In this document: piece after piece, positions 1 to 5,527 of the stretch
Layout of the letters: every line of letters begins with the position of its first letter
How positions within the stretch are numbered: position 1 is the first letter of the stretch
Assembly: GCA_022709605.1 (NCBI GenBank)
Contig: JAKLIM010000264.1
Location: 1 to 5,527, forward strand
Reading direction: 5' to 3'
Source of the DNA: Bacteroidota bacterium
Lineage (GTDB): Bacteria; Bacteroidota; Bacteroidia; Bacteroidales; Paludibacteraceae
Length of the DNA: 5,527 bases
Notes under the pieces: generated by a model
Database searches by the model: none
Told to the model about the DNA's origin: nothing
What the model saw: the letters and a program-made list of their open reading frames with translations, nothing else
Translations under genes and position numbers: made by a program

Positions 1-2021
1 ACTTCTGTGACTGGTGACTCGGGTCGATGACTTTTGCGGAAATAATAAAGAGCAGCAGCACAAAAAATAAACAAAATAATACCAACTGGCAAAATTAATT
101 GATAAAGATCTCCGCTTATTTTTCCATTTAAATCTTTTATCGTTAACAATGATGTACCAGTTTGTTGACCATTGAAATATATTTTTTGTCCTGAAAACGG
201 ATTTGGATAAAAGTCAATTGTGGAAGACACCGCGTGATGCCTGATACCTGAACTATTTTCAGTTCGGTTAATGCGGGTTTCGGTTATACTGTTCCAGGTA
301 CTTTGCGAATTTCCCCCGCCAATAATTTTTACATACCGAGCCGGTTGATCATTAAAATCAAAATTCTCAAGATTTATTGTCGCGCCGCTGGATGATCCGC
401 TAAACACTTCATCGAATATTATACTGTCCTTTGAAAGTTGAATGGAGAAAAATGTCAGACGAGAAGCTCCATTGTAAAATGCCATATCTACAGAATTTAC
501 CTGCTTCACTTCACCCAAATCGTACATTATCCATTGTCCTTTCCCGTTTGAAGACCAACGTGTTGACAAATCAAAATCAATTGTCTTATCCGGTGTATTG
601 CTCGTGCCTGCTTCAAAATCGCTTGCAGTAATGGCGTATATTCCTGTGTAAACAAACCTTCCGGTTTCGCCTGATTCTATAGTTTCACCTGTTGAAGAGG
701 CGATATTACTAACTGAAATAGTGTATGATCCAAAAGACAATTCGCTAATATCCAGAATAATTATACTATCATTATTGCTTGTCGAAATATTGTTAATGAC
801 AATATTATTCGTAATAATATAATTCGTCTTAATGAATGCAGTTGACTTATTTACCGGTTTAGTAAATTTAATATTTACATGATTTTTATCTGTAACTGTC
901 ACTTTAGTCATACTGAAATTTGTTGGATTCGGCATTGTTCCTGAGGCAAGTTTTACAATTTCAGTACCTGCCAACAAAAAAGCGCCTACACCAAAGTCGG
1001 CTGTCGAATTAACCGTTACAGGTTGCGACGACGACGGAGCCGAACCAACACCCTGAACATAAGCAAGAAAACCATTCGGTTGTACGGCAGTTGTTTCAAG
1101 TGCATTCCATGCTTTAACCACCACCGGAAAATAAGTGACCGAATCGAGTAAGCCATTATTGATACCCCAAGCCAAACTATAGGTAAAAAATGAGGTTCCA
1201 CTTGTTTCGGGTCCTGCGAATTCGTTGGGGTCATCCAGGCTCACATTCCAGAAGCCATCTTCACGCTGGCGGTCTTTCAATGCTGCAGCCATTTTCTGAA
1301 ATGTTTCTACATATTCAGCTCTGTTTTTGTTATTTTCGGGTAAAATTTGCAATATTCGTACGTGGGCCGCAATTACCCAGCCATTTCCACGTGCCCAATA
1401 CGAGTCCTGACCATTTTTAGTATAGAAAGGCGGATCAAAATTTTCGTCACGATACCATAAATTCTCGGACATATTATAAAGTCCACGGGCAACTTTGGTA
1501 TTTGTGTATATTTCGTACATTTTATCGAAATATGAACTGTCATTGTACAAAACTCCAAGCCGTGTAAACACCGGCATGGCCATGTATAAAGCATCAATCC
1601 ACCACCAATCGTCAGCTTTCGAGCTGTTTACCATATTATCGATACTGTTTTTGATGGCCGAAATTTTTGAATTTTGTTTAATCTCATCATTATTATAAAG
1701 ATCAATATAAATCTGTCCACAAGTCTGATTATCAGCATTTCGTGTGTTGGATCCACCGTTTAACGACCAGCTATTATTGCTTGCCCATCGATTCAAATAT
1801 TGCAAATAGGAGTCTTTTGGATAGATCTTATAAAAATCCATTAATCCCGTGAAATAAGCAGCTCTTGCCCATTGATTATTTCCGGGATTGGAATTTTGGC
1901 TTATCCAGTAATCGTTAACCAATTTCATTTTAGAAATAATATCGGTTTTCGATGGTAATTGTTGCGAATGCAATTGCAATAAGGAAATTATGAATATTGC
2001 TATTAAAAAAAGTCTTTTCAT
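1..2021 (-). CDS. GH105-type unsaturated uronyl hydrolase, multidomain, 3' end outside window
   Basis: The frame is open from the ATG at 2021 to base 1 (673 codons, no stop), so the C-terminus lies outside the window. GH105 enzymes hydrolyse the unsaturated galacturonyl/glucuronyl unit at the non-reducing end of oligosaccharides made by polysaccharide lyases. Layout by residue: Sec signal peptide about 1-20 (MKRLFLIAIFIISLLQLHSQ, no lipobox Cys); catalytic (alpha/alpha)6 region about 25-360; Ig-like domain about 370-458; F5/8 type C (discoidin/CBM32-like) domain about 461-588; T9SS-like motif 607-636; hydrophobic helix 640-661. Catalytic signatures are WWWIDALYM with the likely acid/base Asp143 (the position reported for YteR), NADNQ with Asp97, YWARGNGW 208-215, ETSGTSFFTYSLAWG from 272 and DFGVGAFLLAGTE 342-354. 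The F5/8C domain shows STRWSS, QWIMYDLG, ARYVKI and TWNSITE. The gene follows a susCD pair but lies behind a terminator. GH88 is the main alternative; the ETSG and DFGVGAFLLAG blocks favour GH105. The exact substrate cannot be read from the sequence. Confidence 0.9.
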   Translation of the reverse strand, partial: MKRLFLIAIFIISLLQLHSQQLPSKTDIISKMKLVNDYWISQNSNPGNNQWARAAYFTGLMDFYKIYPKDSYLQYLNRWASNNSWSLNGGSNTRNADNQTCGQIYIDLYNNDEIKQNSKISAIKNSIDNMVNSSKADDWWWIDALYMAMPVFTRLGVLYNDSSYFDKMYEIYTNTKVARGLYNMSENLWYRDENFDPPFYTKNGQDSYWARGNGWVIAAHVRILQILPENNKNRAEYVETFQKMAAALKDRQREDGFWNVSLDDPNEFAGPETSGTSFFTYSLAWGINNGLLDSVTYFPVVVKAWNALETTAVQPNGFLAYVQGVGSAPSSSQPVTVNSTADFGVGAFLLAGTEIVKLASGTMPNPTNFSMTKVTVTDKNHVNIKFTKPVNKSTAFIKTNYIITNNIVINNISTSNNDSIIILDISELSFGSYTISVSNIASSTGETIESGETGRFVYTGIYAITASDFEAGTSNTPDKTIDFDLSTRWSSNGKGQWIMYDLGEVKQVNSVDMAFYNGASRLTFFSIQLSKDSIIFDEVFSGSSSGATINLENFDFNDQPARYVKIIGGGNSQSTWNSITETRINRTENSSGIRHHAVSSTIDFYPNPFSGQKIYFNGQQTGTSLLTIKDLNGKISGDLYQLILPVGIILFIFCAAALYYFRKSHRPESPVTE
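39..104 (-). other. predicted transmembrane helix with basic tail in the GH105 protein
   Basis: Residues 640-661 form an almost uninterrupted hydrophobic run (LYQLILPVGIILFIFCAAAL, then YYF), followed at once by RKSHR. Hydrophobicity plus positive charge on the far side fits a type I inner-membrane anchor with the catalytic domain in the periplasm. Such a helix is not expected in a T9SS substrate. The protein continues past the window edge, so what follows the tail is unknown. Confidence 0.6.
114..202 (-). other. T9SS type A-like sorting motif (short) within the GH105 protein
   Basis: Residues 607-636 begin FYPNPFSG and run to LLTIKDLNGK. This matches the first half of the Bacteroidota type A C-terminal sorting domain, which usually opens with YPNP and has an 'xIYDLNGK' strand. 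Full domains are about 70-80 residues and end near the stop codon in a 'LpaGiYfvki'-like strand. Only about 30 residues are recognisable here before the chain becomes strongly hydrophobic. It may therefore be degenerate, interrupted, or a chance resemblance. Confidence 0.5.
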
Positions 2022-2071
2022 TGATTGAATGCAATTGAGAAACGATTAATTTGAAAATCAAAATACTAAAA

Positions 2072-2079
2072 CAAAAGTA
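2072..2079 (-). promoter_or_regulatory. possible Bacteroides-type -7 promoter element for the GH105 gene
   Basis: The minus-strand octamer TACTTTTG fits the Bacteroidota -7 consensus TAnnTTTG and lies about 50 bases upstream of the GH105 ATG, downstream of the susD terminator. The nearest upstream TTTG (2095-2092) is only 12 bases away, shorter than the roughly 19-20 expected for the -33 element, so this is a half match. The rest of 2022-2238 is AT-rich with no credible gene. Confidence 0.3.
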
Positions 2080-2238
2080 AATCAATCAGTTCAAAACCCG
2101 GATTAGAATCCATTCAAAATAGAAGAAATTAATTTTAAAATTTATTATCCTTAAAAATATATTAGAAAAATAAAGGATGGTATTTAACCCGAAACAAACT
2201 TAATTCACATTGTTAGCGATATTAAATTACATTAGTTT

Positions 2239-2279
2239 AAAAAAAAGAAGGACTAATCCATTTAGAATCAGCCCTTCTT
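2239..2279 (-). terminator. intrinsic (rho-independent) terminator after susD
   Basis: On the minus strand, AAGAAGGGCTGATTC (2279-2265) pairs with GGATTAGTCCTTCTT (2259-2245) in a 15-bp stem with three G-U wobbles and a 5-base loop, TAAAT. The transcript then has a U run covering 2246-2239. It starts 27 bases past the susD stop codon, in the right orientation to end the susCD transcript. The G-U pairs weaken the reverse orientation, and no gene converges from the other side. Confidence 0.88.
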
Positions 2280-2306
2280 GATTGCTATAAAATAATTTTT
2301 TGTCAA

Positions 2307-4262
2307 TTAATAACCTTCGTTCTGTAAGAAGTCAGTTTTATTGGTTACTGCGTCCATTTGAACCTGAGGTATCGGACGATAATAATGTTTAGTAGCTACA
2401 TTCGCTTTAGCCTGAGCATTACGTGCTTTCACATAATCAACAAGTTTTTTAGTACGTTTAAGGTCGAACCAGCGTTGTTGTTCACCACAAAGTTCAATAG
2501 CACGTTCTTCCAAAATAGTATCGATGGTAATCGCACCGGTTCTTTTATTGTCTTTACCTGCTATGGCACGTACATCGCGTAACTGATTAATGGTTGCTAA
2601 AGCATTTCCACCTGTGGTAATTTCACATTCAGCTTTAATCAAATACATCTCAGCCAAACGAATAACGATAGCATCACGATAAGAAATATCATGGGTTGGA
2701 TAATTAATATCAAATTTATTATCAAGGAATTTTTTAATTCCGGGGAACGATTTCCAACCGCCAATATTATCCTTGTATCTATCATCACCATAAACATCCG
2801 AAATTGCTTTATTCGCCTCTGTAGGCAATGCAGTGGTCATATCACCTGATGATAACACAGGTATATCTCCGTTGTACATGAACTGAATGCGATAGCGATT
2901 TTTTGCCCATGTCTGCATTGCAATACCTTTTGCAGAATTTCCATCATACGGACAATAATAAATCGCAGTATCTTTCATCAAAGGGTATTTTTTAGAACTA
3001 CCTTCTAATCCGGGAGCAATAGTATATGCCGAAAGCAAAGTTCCGTCAGTTCGTTGATCGGTAGCACGATATTTTTCAAGCAAATCCCATAAATAAAGCG
3101 ATGGAAGATAGCGGGTAAAACCACGTCCATAAGGAGAATAAGCTTCAGCTACATATACTTTGGCATTTGTTTTTGTATTGGTTACATAATAAGAACTTTC
3201 AGCCAAAGGACGCACAAAAACTTCTTTACCGTTACCTCCAAGGTCGGCTGCTCCGTTGTTCCACATGCCTACAAACATCAACAACATTGCACTTCCACCA
3301 CGAGTGTAACCTGTTCGGGTAATTAATCCGTTGTATTCGAGCGGATTGCCAGTTGCATCAGTTCTGTATCTTTTTGGTATACAATTTACATTTGTTTTAA
3401 GATCAGAAGAATAAGTTATACCAAAAATTGATTCTTTATTTGTTCCTGCATCTTCGTTGCCCATGTACCATGTATCAGAATATTTAGGGTAAAAACTTGC
3501 AATATTACTACCAATAACTGCTTCGGCTTCAGTTTTTGCAAGTGCATAAGAACTTTGTTTTCCAATCCACGATGCTTCATAAAGCAATACACGTGCTTTC
3601 AATGCACGGGCAGCCCAATAATTGGCTCTGCCATCAGCTTTGGTTTTGTAATTTGCAGCTTCAAATGCAGCAACTGATTTATCCAAATCTTCAAGAATTT
3701 TGGTATAAACATCTGCTTCCTTCATACGGGTTGGCTCGGTAGAAAAAGTAGTAATCGGGCTATCGTTATAAGGAATATCGCCCCAGATATTTACCATGTG
3801 GAAATAATAAAAGGCGCGAAGAAAATAAGATTCTCCCAAATAAATGTTTTTATCAGTTTCGTTGATAACTGTATTTAAAGGGATGTATTTTAATGCATTG
3901 TTACATACATCAACAGCACTGTAAAACAGTTCCCAATATTCGTCCAAGCACGCGTTGTCGTTTACACCGGGCATTGTTAACGAAGTAATACTGTATGAGT
4001 TCAACGATTTTTGTTTGTTGTCGAAGCCATAATAAAACAAGTCGGTTCCCATTTCGGACAAACCCAATGAAGGTTCTTTACCATACCAACCGCGGGCGAA
4101 ACTATAAGAAGAAGCTACTAAACCCTTTATACCCGCAGATGTTGAATAGGTTAGATCGGCTGTCATCCCTACTTTGTTATTCTCTTCCAAAAATTCGGAA
4201 CAAGAAAATAGGGTAAAGACGCTGCAAACGGCAGCAATCAATATATTAAATTTGTTTTTCAT
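2307..4262 (-). CDS. SusD/RagB-family outer-membrane glycan-binding lipoprotein
   Basis: This is the surface lipoprotein that caps a SusC transporter and presents oligosaccharide to it. From the ATG at 4262 it has 651 residues. The signal is MKNKFNILIAAVCSVFTLFS followed by Cys21, the lipidation site in the lipobox LFSC. The N-terminal SusD domain carries the TPR-like hallmark YFLRAFYYFHMVNIWGDIPY (about 146-165) and the helix YWAARALKARVLLYEA (about 215-230). The C-terminal RagB/SusD domain carries RDAIVIRLAEMYLIKAE (from about 529), ILEERAIELCGEQQRWFDLK (from about 583), PIPQ (about 630) and the terminal QNEGY. An in-frame TTG at 4280 would add six residues, but the ATG gives a normal lipoprotein signal and is preferred. 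The gene starts 28 bp after susC, so the two are surely co-transcribed. The leader is A-rich (nine A's at 4275-4267) with no strong Shine-Dalgarno, as is common in Bacteroidota. It is somewhat longer than the Bacteroides SusD prototype (about 550). Ligand specificity cannot be read from sequence. Confidence 0.96.
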   Translation of the reverse strand: MKNKFNILIAAVCSVFTLFSCSEFLEENNKVGMTADLTYSTSAGIKGLVASSYSFARGWYGKEPSLGLSEMGTDLFYYGFDNKQKSLNSYSITSLTMPGVNDNACLDEYWELFYSAVDVCNNALKYIPLNTVINETDKNIYLGESYFLRAFYYFHMVNIWGDIPYNDSPITTFSTEPTRMKEADVYTKILEDLDKSVAAFEAANYKTKADGRANYWAARALKARVLLYEASWIGKQSSYALAKTEAEAVIGSNIASFYPKYSDTWYMGNEDAGTNKESIFGITYSSDLKTNVNCIPKRYRTDATGNPLEYNGLITRTGYTRGGSAMLLMFVGMWNNGAADLGGNGKEVFVRPLAESSYYVTNTKTNAKVYVAEAYSPYGRGFTRYLPSLYLWDLLEKYRATDQRTDGTLLSAYTIAPGLEGSSKKYPLMKDTAIYYCPYDGNSAKGIAMQTWAKNRYRIQFMYNGDIPVLSSGDMTTALPTEANKAISDVYGDDRYKDNIGGWKSFPGIKKFLDNKFDINYPTHDISYRDAIVIRLAEMYLIKAECEITTGGNALATINQLRDVRAIAGKDNKRTGAITIDTILEERAIELCGEQQRWFDLKRTKKLVDYVKARNAQAKANVATKHYYRPIPQVQMDAVTNKTDFLQNEGY

Positions 4263-4290
4263 ATTATTTTTTTTTATCAACTTTATGTTT

Positions 4291-5527
4291 TTAGAATTGA
4301 AGATTTATCCCTACAACCGCTTGTTTTGCAAGAGGGAATGAAATTGAACCTCCACGCTCAGAGTCGTAATTATCTATTGCGCTGAATGTAAAGTAGTTTT
4401 TTAGAGAACCGTAAATTTTCAAATTGCTGATTTTAACCGAATTCAGAATCTTCGACGGAACATTGTAAGTTAAAGTAATGTCTTTGATTTTGTAAAAATC
4501 TGCCTTTTCATATTTCAAAGCATTCTGATAAGGCGTATAAAGACCAGAAGCAGCACCCGGACTTGGGAATTTAGCACCTGTATTTGTTGGTGTCCAATAA
4601 TCCAAATCGCCCCAGTTTGCAGTTTCGTAATTCATCTGACTGTTCATGTCGTACGAAATATATCCACCTAAGCGGGCATAAAGTAATACTGAAAGTGAAA
4701 TATTTTTGTATTCGAACGTGTTACTCATACCCAGAATGTGTTTTGGAGAGCGGTCGTACACCCGTTGATCATCACTGTTCAATTTTCCATCATCATTTCT
4801 GTCAACAATTTTCAATGAACCCGGAGTTCCATAACCATTAGGTGCACCATTGGCGGAATAATTGAGCGTTTCGCCTGGATGACGGGTTTCCCAGTCAGTT
4901 TTGTATTGAGCAAATTCGTCCACATTCCAGTTTCCATTGGTTTCAAAATCGTAGAAAATTTTAACTGGTTGTCCCACAACTAACCAATTTGCACCTTCAA
5001 CCTGATATTTATCAATACCAGCAGTCAGAGCTGTTACTTTATCAACACTGGTAGCATAAGACCAATTTATGTCGTACGAAAAGTTCTTCGTTTTAACTAC
5101 CAGCGTATTCAACGAAATTTCGAGACCGCTGCCTTCCGTTTCACCCACATTCGATAAAACAGTTGTGAAAACCTGTGAAGGAGGAGCTGTTCTTAAAAAC
5201 AATAAATCGTAGGTATGTGTCTGATAATAATCGACACTACCTGAAATACGGTTGTTTAAAAAACCGAAATCGATACCGAAGTTTGTAGCATTTGTAGTTT
5301 CCCATTTCAATTCGGAATTACCCATCTGACTTGGAATACGTCCGGCAATATCTTTTCCTCCTACAAAATAATAAATGTCATAACCACTTAATGTTGAAAG
5401 AGTTTGATAAGGTTCAATGGCGGCATTTCCTGAAATACCCCACGATGCACGAAGCTTCAGATTTGTCAACCATGATTTTGTTGGTTCCATAAAGTTTTCG
5501 TCACTCAATCGCCATGCGCCTGAAACC
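4291..5527 (-). CDS. SusC/RagA-family TonB-dependent outer-membrane transporter, C-terminal part
   Basis: The frame enters at the window edge and ends at the TAA at 4293-4291, giving 411 residues of a protein usually about 1000 long. The signal peptide, carboxypeptidase-like domain, TonB box and plug lie outside the window. What is present is the C-terminal half of the beta-barrel, with SusC signatures: ENFMEP...WLTNLKLRASWGISGN, NSELKWETTNATNFGIDFGF, the acidic loop KIVDRNDDGKLNSDDQRV (4812-4759), DFYKIKDITLTYNVP, and the last strand AVVGINLQF, which ends in the aromatic residue needed for outer-membrane assembly. The TTG at 5508 is an internal Leu codon, not a start, because the frame continues upstream as VSGAWRLSDENF. 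The protein would import oligosaccharides into the periplasm with TonB energy, together with the SusD lipoprotein encoded next. The operon promoter and any regulator lie upstream, out of view. Confidence 0.96.
   Translation of the reverse strand, partial: VSGAWRLSDENFMEPTKSWLTNLKLRASWGISGNAAIEPYQTLSTLSGYDIYYFVGGKDIAGRIPSQMGNSELKWETTNATNFGIDFGFLNNRISGSVDYYQTHTYDLLFLRTAPPSQVFTTVLSNVGETEGSGLEISLNTLVVKTKNFSYDINWSYATSVDKVTALTAGIDKYQVEGANWLVVGQPVKIFYDFETNGNWNVDEFAQYKTDWETRHPGETLNYSANGAPNGYGTPGSLKIVDRNDDGKLNSDDQRVYDRSPKHILGMSNTFEYKNISLSVLLYARLGGYISYDMNSQMNYETANWGDLDYWTPTNTGAKFPSPGAASGLYTPYQNALKYEKADFYKIKDITLTYNVPSKILNSVKISNLKIYGSLKNYFTFSAIDNYDSERGGSISFPLAKQAVVGINLQF

Noticed and set aside
51..60. 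agcagcagca triplet repeat near the window edge
   Set aside because: It is just three Ala codons (GCT) within the transmembrane helix, too short to be a meaningful repeat.
431..1698. Plus-strand reading frames at 431-631, 1190-1420 and 1495-1698, and minus-strand frames at 1016-1234 and 1373-1597 in other phases
   Set aside because: All lie inside the continuous GH105 frame, which carries clear family signatures. None of the short products shows a recognisable domain or signal.
2100..2111. Short dyad ggattagaatcc upstream of the GH105 gene as a possible operator
   Set aside because: The arms are only 5 bp with a 2-base centre in AT-rich DNA, which is expected by chance. There is no second copy in the right phase.
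2121..2150. AT-rich palindromic stretch (aattttaaaatt) as a regulatory site
   Set aside because: Low-complexity A/T sequence readily gives self-complementary runs, and nothing else supports it.
4759..4812. DRNDDGKLNSDDQRV acidic loop as a dockerin or EF-hand domain
   Set aside because: A single D-x-N-x-D-G loop of this type is a regular feature of SusC barrel extracellular regions. There is no second repeat, so no separate domain is called.
2358..4841. Short plus-strand reading frames antisense to susD and susC
   Set aside because: They overlap strongly supported SusD and SusC coding sequence and their translations show no recognisable family features.

Overview
The window comes from a member of the Bacteroidota and holds part of a polysaccharide utilization locus (PUL). 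The evidence is an AT-rich SusC/SusD pair, a carbohydrate-active enzyme immediately downstream, a lipoprotein signal on the SusD homolog, and a type IX secretion (T9SS)-like sorting motif in the enzyme. Classic gut Bacteroides lack T9SS, so if that motif is genuine it favours another lineage of the phylum; this is inference. Every gene lies on the minus strand, so transcription runs from high to low coordinates.

Layout in transcription order. (1) 5527-4291: the C-terminal 411 residues of a SusC-family TonB-dependent outer-membrane transporter, with its 5' end outside the window. (2) 4262-2307: a complete SusD-family glycan-binding lipoprotein that starts 28 bp after the susC stop, a typical SusCD operon pair. 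(3) 2279-2239: a strong intrinsic terminator shortly after the susD stop. (4) 2238-2022: AT-rich, non-coding, with one weak Bacteroides-type -7 promoter match. (5) 2021-1: one uninterrupted reading frame that runs off the window edge. It encodes a secreted GH105-family (Glyco_hydro_88 superfamily) unsaturated uronyl hydrolase with an Ig-like domain, an F5/8 type C (discoidin/CBM32-like) domain, a short T9SS-like C-terminal motif, and then unexpectedly a transmembrane helix with a basic tail.

Functional reading: SusC and SusD capture and import an oligosaccharide. GH105 enzymes remove the 4,5-unsaturated uronic acid left at the non-reducing end by a polysaccharide lyase. The locus is therefore probably aimed at a uronic-acid polysaccharide cut by lyases, such as rhamnogalacturonan or ulvan. 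No lyase, regulator or other hydrolase is visible here, so the substrate stays open.

No RNA gene, CRISPR array, insertion sequence or wholly new system was found. The most unusual item is the C-terminal architecture of the GH105 protein.
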